From IMG/VR virus record IMGVR_UViG_3300008516_000171, positions 1 through 32,687 of that record: a DNA stretch of 32,687 bases; one strand, written 5' to 3'. This stretch comes from a virus. Below, one piece after another: positions 6,855 to 14,142 of the stretch (the first letter of the stretch is position 1; the number at the start of each line of letters is the position of its first letter). Made by a program: the position numbers and the translations under genes. Below the pieces are notes generated by a model that was not told the DNA's origin, made no database searches, and saw nothing but the letters and a program-made list of their open reading frames with translations.

Positions 6855-7350
6855 CCCTGGCCACCTCCATGTCCTTTTGTATCTCTTTTAGGTCTATGTA
6901 TCGTTTGCCCTGTTCCCTGCCGATGATTATCTTCAGGGCTTCGATTATGTTATATGCCTGCGATGGTGATAGACCTGCCACGCTGGTTACGAATCCGCCG
7001 GTCATTCGCTTTAGGAATCCTGCCAGCTGATGGTCGCCCCAGCCCAAATCACCGGCCAGATGCTTTATTGCCGACTGCTGTGCGAAGCTGGCCACACCGG
7101 AATGCCTAACAATTTTATCGCGATAGTAATTCTCTTCCTTACCCGGCATCCGCCAGCCGTGTGCTTCACAGATCGCCAGCAGGTCATCGAGCTGGTAGTT
7201 GTTTAGCTGCTTGCAGCTGGTGACCGGCCTGCCGTTCGGCTGCATGTACTGGCCGAGCAGCAGCCGGTACCGGCCTTCGAAGCCTTTGCCCCGTAACCCG
7301 GCTGCCCTGACCGCCGTTTGAACCAATCTAATCTGTGAATTATTTAGCAT
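6829..7350 (-). CDS. gemA: GemA-like early regulatory protein (Mu gp16 family, DUF1018)
   Basis: 173 aa. The N-terminal motif QIRLVQTAVRAAGLRGKGFE and the conserved QLNNYQLDDLLAICEAHGWR near residues 53-73 identify the GemA/DUF1018 family of Mu-like phages, thought to modulate host gene expression and supercoiling during the lytic cycle. The C-terminal half (FLKRMTGGFVTSVAGLSPSQ) is helical, as in the family. The start overlaps the stop of the preceding 72-aa gene. Gene order gemA-gam is as in other transposable phages, though in Mu itself gemA lies farther from gam. Confidence 0.92.
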   Translation of the reverse strand: MLNNSQIRLVQTAVRAAGLRGKGFEGRYRLLLGQYMQPNGRPVTSCKQLNNYQLDDLLAICEAHGWRMPGKEENYYRDKIVRHSGVASFAQQSAIKHLAGDLGWGDHQLAGFLKRMTGGFVTSVAGLSPSQAYNIIEALKIIIGREQGKRYIDLKEIQKDMEVARDGKESQVG

Positions 7351-7562
7351 TTAACTGCCTGTTTTCGCCCCTTTATCATTACCCACATCTTCTTAACCAA
7401 CATCTTCACTGAATCACATTCGAGGTAGTACATCAGCCGCCATCGCTCTTCTAATCCGAGCACTGATACGTGCGTCTTCAGCCCACTGAGAATACGGCAC
7501 ACAGGGACGCCGAGATGCCACGCGAGCCTGTTTTCGTCAATCGCTTCCATTTCCCGTCGCAT
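7344..7562 (-). CDS. Small early protein, 72 aa
   Basis: The ATG at 7562 has AAGGA 7 nt upstream; an in-frame GTG at 7589 would add 9 residues but lacks such a site. The sequence (MEAIDENRLAWHLGVPVCRI, LGLEERWRLMYYLECDS, then basic MLVKKMWVMIKGRK) looks like a small helical DNA-binding protein. It overlaps both neighbours by a few bases. No family is recognised; it is part of the early operon. Confidence 0.62.
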   Translation of the reverse strand: MRREMEAIDENRLAWHLGVPVCRILSGLKTHVSVLGLEERWRLMYYLECDSVKMLVKKMWVMIKGRKQAVKC

Positions 7563-7713
7563 CCTTCTTTCCTTGACGATACGCCTCACGCATTAAGCGA
7601 GCAATGCCCCTAATCAGGCGTGTACGCTTGTACGAATTCAGGAATTCACAGCTCCTGCTTTGACTTACGAAGCGCTTTGCTCTCGCCGTCGCATTAAAGT
7701 CTTTTTGTTTCAT
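7537..7713 (-). CDS. Small basic early protein, 58 aa
   Basis: The start chosen is the ATG at 7713, which overlaps the TGA of the 54-aa gene (ATGA); the frame extends 11 codons upstream inside that gene. The protein (MKQKDFNATARAKRF, SYKRTRLIRGIARLMREAYR) is strongly basic and helical with a Ser/Asp tail. It probably binds nucleic acid; function is unknown. Confidence 0.6.
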   Translation of the reverse strand: MKQKDFNATARAKRFVSQSRSCEFLNSYKRTRLIRGIARLMREAYRQGKKDATGNGSD

Positions 7714-7874
7714 TCCTGCCCTGCCTTTGCCAATTCTCTTTCCCAATGTTTACGCGCATCCCCAAAGGATTTTAAGGGCGTTCCGCAGCACACGCAGGCC
7801 TTGTGCATTGTGGACCGCAGCGTTACGACTATAAAACTCGAAGGCCTTTTAAGTTTGTGAATTTTACTGGCCAC
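7710..7874 (-). CDS. 54-aa CxCC zinc-finger-like protein
   Basis: A GTG at 7874 is preceded by AGGA (spacing about 4) that overlaps the stop of the B gene; an ATG 22 codons in is an alternative. The frame fills a 167-nt gap exactly and ends with an ATGA overlap into the next gene. The protein contains ACVCCGTPLKSFGDARKHWE, a Cys cluster followed by His, like half of a small zinc-binding site. Translation is supported by the overlaps; function is unknown. Confidence 0.55.
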   Translation of the reverse strand: MASKIHKLKRPSSFIVVTLRSTMHKACVCCGTPLKSFGDARKHWERELAKAGQE

Positions 7875-7879
7875 GATTC

Positions 7880-9010
7880 CTATCCCGCCTTTGCCGCTGC
7901 CTCTTTTGCTTTCGGCAGTTCCGTAACATCACGCGTATGGAACGGCATCCACACCCGGACCGGCAGATTTTGCTGTTCGATTACGGTGATGATCGCAGCG
8001 GCATCTATCTGTTTCTGTTTTACACACTTTCTCGACGTATGCAGCATTGCAACGACCGTGCTGCACGTCCGCAGCCGGCCCGACCTCGGTGTTCTGCATA
8101 TCTTACGCAGCAGGCCGACCGCATCGGCAGTTAATCGGATACCGCCGTATTCATACAAGGCCCGAACGTCCTGGCCCGTGTAAAGTCCGCTATCGCTATC
8201 ATCAGCCAGTTTATCCAGATTCAGGATATAACTCAGTCGGGAAGTAAACTGGTCCAGCGACTCACAGCCCCGCCTGGTTTTGTGCTGCATCACCGTTTTT
8301 AAGAGGTCCGCATTGCCGGCCAGAATTAAGGGACACCTGGCCTTAATCACAATAATTTGACGGAGTTGATTAAGCTGTCTAACCCCCAGGCCGGAGGCCT
8401 CGTCAAGCATAATTATTACGTGGCGATAGACCAGACTCTGTACTATTCGCTGAGCAACCTTTGCCAACGAACCCGCCGAATCAACGCCGACCACGTCGGC
8501 TATGGCTGCAAACATCGTAGTCGATGTCATAGAGTCATCAAGCTCTACGTAAATACTGTTACGGTTTGCCTTTGCATATTGCCGCAGACAGACACTCTTG
8601 CCATGCCCGCCATCACCCACGAGCAGGCCGATTTTCCCCTCGTCGTCACTTAGTACTTCGGTTTGAATGATAAGGGCGCCAATTGCCTTTGCTGCCGTCG
8701 TCTCGATATACGGCTTTTGCCTGACTCGTCTTTCTTTGCGGGTCATTGAATCAATTAACTGTAAGCCTTTATTGACGAGTTCTTCGATACCGGCCTTGGC
8801 CGTATATTTGCCCCCCAGAAATTGGTTGAGTTTAGCAGTGCCTACCCCGAGCATCTGGGCAAGCTTGGTTTGAGTTATGCCCTGCCGCCCGATAAAATCT
8901 CGCAGTTGAACCGCAACCTGAACAGCTACTTTTTTATCGATTGCCATAGGAATCCGTTCCTCTCTGACCTGAGCATCGTGTTCGAGGTCTTTAATAATGT
9001 CATTGTTCAT
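7880..9010 (-). CDS. B: MuB-like transposition ATPase
   Basis: 376 aa. The N-terminal domain (residues 35-75) is a helix-turn-helix (FIGRQGITQTKLAQMLGVGT) as in MuB. The AAA+ domain follows: Walker A GDGGHGKS at 132-139, Walker B VIIMLDEA at 198-205, and a sensor-type LILAGNADLLKTV at 228-240. MuB forms ATP-dependent filaments on target DNA, stimulates MuA and gives target immunity. The start ATG overlaps the stop of gene A (ATGA), so the two are translationally coupled. The length is somewhat greater than in Mu (312 aa) because of a longer N-terminus. Confidence 0.93.
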   Translation of the reverse strand: MNNDIIKDLEHDAQVREERIPMAIDKKVAVQVAVQLRDFIGRQGITQTKLAQMLGVGTAKLNQFLGGKYTAKAGIEELVNKGLQLIDSMTRKERRVRQKPYIETTAAKAIGALIIQTEVLSDDEGKIGLLVGDGGHGKSVCLRQYAKANRNSIYVELDDSMTSTTMFAAIADVVGVDSAGSLAKVAQRIVQSLVYRHVIIMLDEASGLGVRQLNQLRQIIVIKARCPLILAGNADLLKTVMQHKTRRGCESLDQFTSRLSYILNLDKLADDSDSGLYTGQDVRALYEYGGIRLTADAVGLLRKICRTPRSGRLRTCSTVVAMLHTSRKCVKQKQIDAAAIITVIEQQNLPVRVWMPFHTRDVTELPKAKEAAAKAG

Positions 9011-10944
9011 TCGTCTATAAAGTCCAAATCAACGTATTCCGGGTTCCGTTTAAGTAAGGTCAAATCAATATCCAGCACCGTCTCAAGCGATTCGGCACCA
9101 GCCGCTTTTTTAACGGCCTTTACGGTCTCGCGTCGTTTATGCTCGGCTATCTGCCCATCCATCGGCGTCCTGACCGGCCGAATCGAGCAGGCGGCGGCTC
9201 TTTCGGGTGGTTCTTCTGATGCTTCCTGCATCGCCTTGACAGCCAGGTCAGTCAGGTCCATATTGGCTGCTAATCGTGAATTGCGATATTGCCGGGTAAT
9301 TTTTAACGCATGTGATTTTTGACGCATCGCATCACGAAGGGCTTCTTCATTGACCGCTCCGCCGTAGCGTACAAGCTGGTTCTGCTCGGCGATTGTGATA
9401 AGCTTTAGGGTAACGGCATCGTAAATGTAGAGCTGTCGAAGGTCATCCGGGTCATAGGCAACGCGGACCTTCCTACCCTGATGCATCAACAAGTCGGTAT
9501 TATATTGGCCGTACCATATTTTCTTAAATCGCACACCGTTCTTGCCGACTGTTAGTTCCCCGCTCCAGACCCGCATCAGTAAATCCAGCACGCCTTCAAC
9601 CAAAACCCGTCTCGAGGTTCGCTGCGACAGAACCTCAGCCGGTGCTCTGCCGTTCATACCAACGCCCGTATGTGCAGCTGCGTTGTACGCCTCGATAAAA
9701 CGCCCTACCACCTGCGCAAAACTGACCAGGTCGTAAGCTTCCTTGATTGTCTTCTGACTCTTTAACAGGTTATTCAGATAATCGGGTTTGCGCTCGGTAT
9801 CCTTACCGCAATACGTCGGGACCGTCTTTGTGAATTGACGGTCGAGCGTGTCGAAGAACCGTTCAATCGGCTTCGATTGCGGGTGGTATTTAATGGCAAA
9901 TGAAACGCCTACGTCGAGCATTGCGTAAATACCGGCCACCATTGGCTCATCGATATAGCCGGCCTCAAGAGCTCGTCTTTTAACTTTAGTCGTGCCGGTC
10001 CACACCTCGCTATCGTAGTCCCTGCCGTTATCGACCTTTACCGAATCGGGCGGACCGTACTTTTCGATAGCACGCTTCATTGCCAGAAGTATCGTTGTCT
10101 GATTAGGTGATGATGATACGTGAAAGCCGACGAGCGCGCGGCTTCGCATGTCCTGCCAGGCGGTGACCCAGGGCCGAATCCATTTATTGCGATGACGAAT
10201 CCAGCAGTTAAACTGGCTATGGTCACCGACCCAGACCTGGCCGGGCTCAACGCTGTCGGGGTCAATCTGGATGTACGGAGCACATTTGGCTTCATAAGCT
10301 GCCAGGCCCTCGCGGTGGAGTACCTGAACCGGCAGCGGGATATGGTTCTTGACAAAGCGATACATAAAGTGCAGCTGCGGTATCTTCCAGCCCTTCTCCC
10401 GGTCCTTGTTAACGAAACAGATATTCTGCCAGCAGAGCTTAATGCTGAGCCGCTGCTGTGTAAGGTACATAGACTTGAACAGTTCAAAGGCGTCGGGGCT
10501 GAACATCCCGTCAATGAATCTGTCGCCGCCCCGCATATCTACCAGGCCAAGAAGGCCCTGGCCCTTGTAACGCCCAATCCAGCGCTGCAGCGACCGCCTG
10601 GCGAGGCCGGACTGGCGGCTTATGTATAAACTCAGCGCTTCGGTTCGCGTCTTTCCCTGCCGTTCAACTGTTGCAGCGAACTTCTCGAATTCCTTGACAA
10701 CCCCTAACCGTCTCAGGGCCTCATCGCGTTTGTCGGCGGGGACCTCGCCCAGCTCCTGCGAATCGATGGGCTTGTCATCGAGCTTTGTGCGTGCAAGTTT
10801 CGGATGTGCGGTCGTTGGTATCTTCCAGCGGCTGCCGACTTTAATAGCGCTGGGCAGCTTGCCCCGTATGCACATCAATCGAACACGGCTTTCCTTTAAT
10901 CCGAGTAATTTCGCCGCCTTCTTGATATCAATGTGGTTCGTCAC
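9007..10944 (-). CDS. A: MuA-like DDE transposase
   Basis: 645 aa from the GTG at 10944, which overlaps the stop of the 62-aa gene (GTGA) and has AAGG about 10 nt upstream; an ATG at 10968 adds 8 residues. Residues 4-45 form an HTH_17/MerR-like domain (IKKAAKLLGLKESRVRLMC, GSRWKIP). Further helix-turn-helix text lies near residues 100-135 (SRQSGLARRSLQRWIG). The catalytic core shows Asp241 (VGDHSQF), Asp305 (KVDNGRDYD) and Glu361 (PIERFFDTL). The D-to-E spacing of 56 equals that of MuA (336 to 392), and D-D spacing is 64 against 67. A beta-barrel and basic C-terminal tail follow, where MuA contacts MuB. It carries out strand transfer at the ends described here. Confidence 0.95.
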   Translation of the reverse strand: MTNHIDIKKAAKLLGLKESRVRLMCIRGKLPSAIKVGSRWKIPTTAHPKLARTKLDDKPIDSQELGEVPADKRDEALRRLGVVKEFEKFAATVERQGKTRTEALSLYISRQSGLARRSLQRWIGRYKGQGLLGLVDMRGGDRFIDGMFSPDAFELFKSMYLTQQRLSIKLCWQNICFVNKDREKGWKIPQLHFMYRFVKNHIPLPVQVLHREGLAAYEAKCAPYIQIDPDSVEPGQVWVGDHSQFNCWIRHRNKWIRPWVTAWQDMRSRALVGFHVSSSPNQTTILLAMKRAIEKYGPPDSVKVDNGRDYDSEVWTGTTKVKRRALEAGYIDEPMVAGIYAMLDVGVSFAIKYHPQSKPIERFFDTLDRQFTKTVPTYCGKDTERKPDYLNNLLKSQKTIKEAYDLVSFAQVVGRFIEAYNAAAHTGVGMNGRAPAEVLSQRTSRRVLVEGVLDLLMRVWSGELTVGKNGVRFKKIWYGQYNTDLLMHQGRKVRVAYDPDDLRQLYIYDAVTLKLITIAEQNQLVRYGGAVNEEALRDAMRQKSHALKITRQYRNSRLAANMDLTDLAVKAMQEASEEPPERAAACSIRPVRTPMDGQIAEHKRRETVKAVKKAAGAESLETVLDIDLTLLKRNPEYVDLDFIDE

Positions 10945-11129
10945 TTCTCTACCTTCTCGAATCGCCATATATGGCGGTAAAATACTCTGGCCATTCCGTT
11001 ACTATCGATTGCCTCGATGCGGGCCTCGCTGGTCCTTGTTGCCCTGCAGGGACAGCCGAGGGCCTTGGTATCATTCCTTCGTTTCTGATACGCATTAAAC
11101 CATTCCTTTGGCTTAGGTCTGTAGGCCAT
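10941..11129 (-). CDS. Small basic early protein, 62 aa
   Basis: The protein reads MAYRPKPKEWFNAYQKRR, then CPCRAT, and ends FYRHIWRFEKVEK. It is basic with a CPC pair and sits directly upstream of transposase A with a GTGA overlap, 4 nt after the stop of the lysozyme-like gene. It might be a small DNA-binding factor, but nothing identifies its function. Confidence 0.6.
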   Translation of the reverse strand: MAYRPKPKEWFNAYQKRRNDTKALGCPCRATRTSEARIEAIDSNGMARVFYRHIWRFEKVEK

Positions 11130-11133
11130 AGTC

Positions 11134-11763
11134 TCATCTTTGCTTTTGAATTTTCAGCCAGTACGCATCTGTACTTTTCTTTTGCCAGCCGCGAGGCCCG
11201 CCGTTGAAGATTCGCGCTGCTATCTCTTGCTTGTGGAACTCCAGCCACATCGTGACATACAGTTTTGCGATTTGTTTAGATTTGTCTAAGTCACGCCTGT
11301 CGGCATAGCTAAAGTCCATCCCGTACCGGCGGTTCACATCATCGATTACGCACTTATGTATTTGCAGCGGTCCTGCCGCCTCACCGCTGTCGCCGTCGGG
11401 CGGGTTCAGTCGTCCGCTGGATTCGACCTGCCATATCTTCTCGATAAGCTCATCGAGCCAATAATCTGGCGGGCGGGTAGTGTCACGGCGCACCTGCCCA
11501 CCCGCCGCTTCCAGACCTTGACCCCACACCCCCAAGGTGCGGGGCCCACCTTGTGTATTATGCCCCCGGCCGACGGCGGGGTTAAGCCATCGGCCGGGCT
11601 TTCTGGGAGAAACTATGGAACTATAGCTCCCCCCCTTTTTGCTTTTGCAAAAAAGCAGGGGGGGTCGGAGGAGGGTGATGAAAAGTATTAAAAAAAACAG
11701 TACGAAAAAAGTTTCTTTTTTCTTAACTTCGCCGCTCATTTTGTTATACTCTTTTTTTATCAT
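11134..11763 (-). CDS. Lysozyme-like/lytic transglycosylase-type protein in the early operon
   Basis: 209 aa from the first ATG. Residues 100-205 resemble a lysozyme-fold domain: IEKIWQVESSGRLNPPDG with Glu114 as the likely catalytic acid, GEAAGPLQIHKCVIDDVN, and near the end EIAARIFNGGPRGW. This is the E-S-G, G-L-Q-I, N-G-G pattern of SLT/goose-type enzymes that cut peptidoglycan. The N-terminus (residues 15-38) is very hydrophobic (TFFVLFFLILFITLLRPPLL) and could be a signal or signal-anchor. However, residues 38-85 are encoded by three hairpins, so the true start may be a later GTG. An early-operon location is unusual for an endolysin; an entry or persistence role is possible. Confidence 0.7.
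   Translation of the reverse strand: MIKKEYNKMSGEVKKKETFFVLFFLILFITLLRPPLLFCKSKKGGSYSSIVSPRKPGRWLNPAVGRGHNTQGGPRTLGVWGQGLEAAGGQVRRDTTRPPDYWLDELIEKIWQVESSGRLNPPDGDSGEAAGPLQIHKCVIDDVNRRYGMDFSYADRRDLDKSKQIAKLYVTMWLEFHKQEIAARIFNGGPRGWQKKSTDAYWLKIQKQR
11533..11598. repeat. Two perfect hairpins inside the lysozyme-like gene's 5' part
   Basis: CAAGGTG (11533-11539) pairs with CACCTTG (11547-11553), and CCCGGCCGA (11565-11573) pairs with TCGGCCGGG (11590-11598). With the bulged hairpin at 11629-11664 they form a run of three stems. They lie in low-complexity coding text between a hydrophobic N-terminus and the catalytic domain. Confidence 0.6.
11629..11664. repeat. Bulged C/G hairpin, copy 1
   Basis: C7 (11629-11635) pairs with G7 (11658-11664). 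The inner stem TGCTTTT (11640-11646) pairs with AAAAGCA (11651-11657), with loop gcaa and a 4-nt left bulge tttt. It has the same architecture as the hairpins at 13540-13574 and 22744-22789. Confidence 0.65.
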
Positions 11764-11833
11764 TTCTCAGGGACGGAACCCCGCTAATTTCAAACCCGCC
11801 CGGGTTCCTGCCCGGACGGGGGTTAATAATATC

Positions 11834-12046
11834 TCAGCCGGCACGCGCTGACTGAGGTGTTGAGTTCGGTTGTTGATCTTTATTGGGTTCGTTAACGTTG
11901 ATCATTAAGGCACGGAAGGCCTCGGGCAGTGATTGATAACCCTGGCGTGCAGCCCAGGCATCAAATCCGGCCCACTGCTCTTTGGATGTCATAATCCGGA
12001 CATCCCGCGTTACCGTTTCCTGGCCGTTTTTTATGAGTCGTCCCAT
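11834..12046 (-). CDS. Ribbon-helix-helix regulator, first gene of the leftward operon
   Basis: 70 aa. Residues 11-50 fit a ribbon-helix-helix fold: strand TVTRDVRIMTSKE, helix QWAGFDAWAARQGY, turn, helix SLPEAFRALMINV. The remaining Gln/Asn/Pro-rich tail is disordered. RHH dimers insert the strand into the major groove and usually repress nearby promoters. GGAG stands 8 nt before the ATG, and a TTGACA promoter lies just upstream at 12073-12101. Position at the divergent control region suggests it helps hold lysogeny or autoregulates; this is inference. No Mu c-type or Ner-type repressor is seen elsewhere. Confidence 0.75.
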   Translation of the reverse strand: MGRLIKNGQETVTRDVRIMTSKEQWAGFDAWAARQGYQSLPEAFRALMINVNEPNKDQQPNSTPQSARAG

Positions 12047-12072
12047 TTGTTTGCTCCAAGTTAATAACGTAG

Positions 12073-12101
12073 AAACTACTATATGATTCGGCAGATGTCA
12101 A
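12073..12101 (-). promoter_or_regulatory. Leftward (early operon) sigma-70-type promoter
   Basis: On the minus strand, TTGACA (complement of 12096-12101) is followed after 17 nt by TAGTTT (complement of 12073-12078). It stands 27 nt before the start codon of the RHH gene and would drive the whole leftward arm. A TATAGT lies within the spacer but is too close to the -35 to be preferred. Confidence 0.6.
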
Positions 12102-12155
12102 GGAGAAAATTAAGAAATTCTGCGTTTTTCAGTAAATTCTTAGGGAAAAAAGATT

Positions 12156-12184
12156 TTGTACGGTTGTAAGCTTAGTAGTATTCT
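12156..12184 (+). promoter_or_regulatory. Rightward promoter giving a probably leaderless message
   Basis: TTGTAC (12156-12161), 17 nt, TATTCT (12179-12184). A start point 6-8 nt downstream coincides with the ATG at 12191, and no ribosome-binding purines precede that ATG. The message of the 146-aa gene would therefore be leaderless. Confidence 0.55.
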
Positions 12185-12190
12185 GTATTT

Positions 12191-12631
12191 ATGACTTTAG
12201 AAAAAAATGAAAAAACGATAGGTGCTGACGTTCCCATTGACTTGGCAAATCGGTTTTTAGACTCAATTTCCAATCTCGGAAGGCACTATAAGAAGAAAGA
12301 TGTTTTTGAGGCATTTGCTAAATGGTGGATAAGTCTTCCATCAGAGGAGCAAAAACGTTTTTGTTCAAAGGCTTTTGATGATACAATAGAATCGTTCTCT
12401 GGATGGGTAAGGCGTCTGGTCGAACAAGAGATTCAAAATTTTGTTGATGAACTTGAAAGCGGCAAAATACGGCCGCCTCACGAGCTTAAAATGGCCGAAT
12501 CTATTGAAAATATCAAGTATTTTGTTCGATTCAAACTACCATCAGCCGCAGATAGAAAGCAGCTTCAGGCTCTACGAGATTTGCTTACCAAAGAATTGCC
12601 ATCGGCAAAACACAAAGGTAAACGAGCCTAA
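12191..12631 (+). CDS. Probable RHH-type DNA-binding protein, 146 aa
   Basis: Residues 11-60 (GADVPIDLANRFLDSISNLG, HYKKKDVFEAFAKWWISLPS, EEQKRF) follow the pattern of bacterial proteins with an RHH-like domain ending in W-x-x-LP-x-E-x-Q. The rest is acidic and helical (LVEQEIQNFVDELESG) with a basic end. It starts the rightward arm, head to head with another RHH gene, from a promoter that leaves no leader. A role as repressor or antirepressor in the lysis-lysogeny choice is attractive but inferred. Its base composition is more AT-rich than that of the structural genes, as for other cargo genes. Confidence 0.65.
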   Translation: MTLEKNEKTIGADVPIDLANRFLDSISNLGRHYKKKDVFEAFAKWWISLPSEEQKRFCSKAFDDTIESFSGWVRRLVEQEIQNFVDELESGKIRPPHELKMAESIENIKYFVRFKLPSAADRKQLQALRDLLTKELPSAKHKGKRA

Positions 12632-13365
12632 TGCAAACACAATGCTCACATTGCCAAAAAGAGCAAACTGTTCCGAAGGAATACACGGGTAAGAATATAA
12701 AATGCTTCTACTGTAAAAAGTATTTTGTTGTTAAACAGCTCATTCCAATTTTAGCTACCCACCCACCTCAGGCGATTGTACCACTCAATAATTCAGCACC
12801 AAAACTTGCGTCTCGTTGGGTTGTTCGCCGCTCCACAACGATCCTGATTGCTGCCAGCTTAATCACCATAAGTTCAATAATAAGCTTCTATTACGGCTAC
12901 GATTCCGGGCATAAAATCGGCCGGAAAAAGGGCTTCTGGAAAGGCGGGGACACAGTCATAGACATCGCAAGGACAATTTCAGAACACCAACCACGTCCAA
13001 AGCCTATCTTACAATCACCATCTTCTGCCAATTCCGAAATGCCATCCAACCAACCTGATAATACCCCCTTGCCACAACCCGGAATCGTTACATCTGCTAA
13101 ATGGCGAATCGTCGACCAAGCGTTCGATTTCACAGATATATCGTGGCAATTCAACTTTGAAAGCCTAATCACTGCCCAAGTGTGGCTCGCCTTCAATTTT
13201 TACGATTCTGATGGTTTTTTATTGCATCAATGTGGTCTTACGACAATTTGGGCTAACGTTGAAGCTGGGAAAACGTATGCTTTTAGTAATTTAACGACGT
13301 TGTCTAATCAAACTGCTTCGGAAATCGCTAATTGTGATGTGACGGTAAAGCGTTTCGATTTTTAA
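12631..13365 (+). CDS. Zinc-ribbon, single-pass membrane cargo protein
   Basis: 244 aa, coupled to the preceding gene (TAATG overlap). The N-terminus has a zinc ribbon (CSHC at 5-8 and CFYC at 25-28, with VPKEYTGKNIKC between), the type very common in Planctomycetota membrane proteins. A Pro-rich stretch follows. A transmembrane helix lies near residues 73-90 (TTILIAASLITISSIISFYY), then a basic segment, a Pro/Ser linker, and an outer C-terminal domain (residues 150-244: ISWQFNFESLITAQVWLAFN) resembling FxLYD-type beta domains. It looks like a lysogenic-conversion gene acquired from the host. Function is unknown. Confidence 0.72.
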   Translation: MQTQCSHCQKEQTVPKEYTGKNIKCFYCKKYFVVKQLIPILATHPPQAIVPLNNSAPKLASRWVVRRSTTILIAASLITISSIISFYYGYDSGHKIGRKKGFWKGGDTVIDIARTISEHQPRPKPILQSPSSANSEMPSNQPDNTPLPQPGIVTSAKWRIVDQAFDFTDISWQFNFESLITAQVWLAFNFYDSDGFLLHQCGLTTIWANVEAGKTYAFSNLTTLSNQTASEIANCDVTVKRFDF

Positions 13366-13383
13366 AAAATTCTTAAAAAACCC

Positions 13384-13411
13384 TTGACATTGCCGATAAT
13401 TACAATATATT
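13384..13411 (+). promoter_or_regulatory. Strong candidate promoter before the late region
   Basis: A perfect TTGACA (13384-13389) is followed after 16 nt by TATATT (13406-13411). It lies in an AT-rich gap just after the zinc-ribbon gene and faces the lysis/terminase/head genes. No Mor/C-type activator gene is recognised in the element, so a self-sufficient late or lysogenic promoter is possible. Confidence 0.55.
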
Positions 13412-13490
13412 CTGTAAAATCCGCGTAATCTGCGGTTAAAATTTATCCGGTGAATGTTCCTGCATCTGCCGGGGCGTGTTGATTACATCA

Positions 13491-13574
13491 GCCCGCTGAC
13501 TGAGTTGTTGAGACTTTGTTGCGGGCGTTTTCTATTTGTCCCCCGTGCCTTGTTGTCAAAGATAACAACGGGGG
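13491..13574 (+). repeat. Leader hairpins, including bulged C/G hairpin copy 2
   Basis: GCCCGC (13491-13496) pairs with GCGGGC (13521-13526), followed by GTTTTCTATTT, which may act as a weak terminator or attenuator. Next, CCCCCG (13540-13545) pairs with CGGGGG (13569-13574) around an inner stem TTGTTGTC / GATAACAA (13550-13557 / 13561-13568, one mismatch), with a 4-nt left bulge. The second matches the architecture of the copies at 11629 and 22744. Confidence 0.5.
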
Positions 13575-13590
13575 CGCCTGCCCTGAACCG

Positions 13591-13620
13591 AGAATCGTGT
13601 ATCGTGTATCGAGAATCGTG
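13591..13620. repeat. Degenerate heptad repeat, leader copy
   Basis: Repeated agaatcgtgtatcgtgtatc units, complement-related to the cgagatac units found at junctions of the tail operon. It lies between the bulged hairpin and the AAAGGA ribosome site of the 13669 frame. The region 13412-13668 holds nothing else that can be supported. Confidence 0.5.
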
Positions 13621-13668
13621 TGCCCTCTCCGTAAGGAGTCCCAAGGACTGTGGCAAGAAAGGATAGAT

Positions 13669-14142
13669 ATGAAAAAGCGAGTACTTAAAATCCTATGCAG
13701 AAGCCGTATCGTAACAACGCTTATCGCCTGGGGACAGTTGAGGCGGTATTATCTGGTATTTCTCAAGGCCGTTCAAGAAGGCGGCACAGACAGAAAAGCA
13801 CGGCCTCACATCCCGTTAGGGGCTCTGGCTCTACACCTTCTAAGCTGTCAGCCTTTGGGAGTTGCCCTTGAATGGCTTCCAAGACTACAATTGCAACGGT
13901 CGTACCTGTATGCTGGAGCCATTGAGCCAGCGAAGCGGTATCAGTCTCTCGACCCAGCTCCTCGAGACAGTCAATCACGGGTCGTACCGTTTTTTTCGAA
14001 ACGATTCCCCGCCGATCCCGTCTCGAAAATTGACATCGATAATCTTCCAGCAATTCGAGAAATGTGGGCGGAAAGAGCTCGGCATAGAGATAATCCAATA
14101 TTGCGTACCAACCGGCTTCTTCGTCAAATTCCCGAAACATAA
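13669..14142 (+). CDS. Uncertain basic ORF, alternative to the opposite-strand ORF
   Basis: 157 aa from an ATG with a good AAAGGA site 5 nt upstream and the 13384 promoter behind it. The first 38 residues (MKKRVLKILCRSRIVTTLIA...) look plausible. From about residue 45 the sequence is very Arg/Pro-rich and unlike a folded protein, as expected for the antisense of the opposite frame. It is either a real short leader-type gene with a spurious tail or a frame kept open by the opposite gene. Confidence 0.3.
   Translation: MKKRVLKILCRSRIVTTLIAWGQLRRYYLVFLKAVQEGGTDRKARPHIPLGALALHLLSCQPLGVALEWLPRLQLQRSYLYAGAIEPAKRYQSLDPAPRDSQSRVVPFFSKRFPADPVSKIDIDNLPAIREMWAERARHRDNPILRTNRLLRQIPET

Noticed and set aside
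13400-13450. CRISPR-like or tandem repeat array
   Set aside because: Repeats in the window are short, degenerate and without spacers of uniform length.
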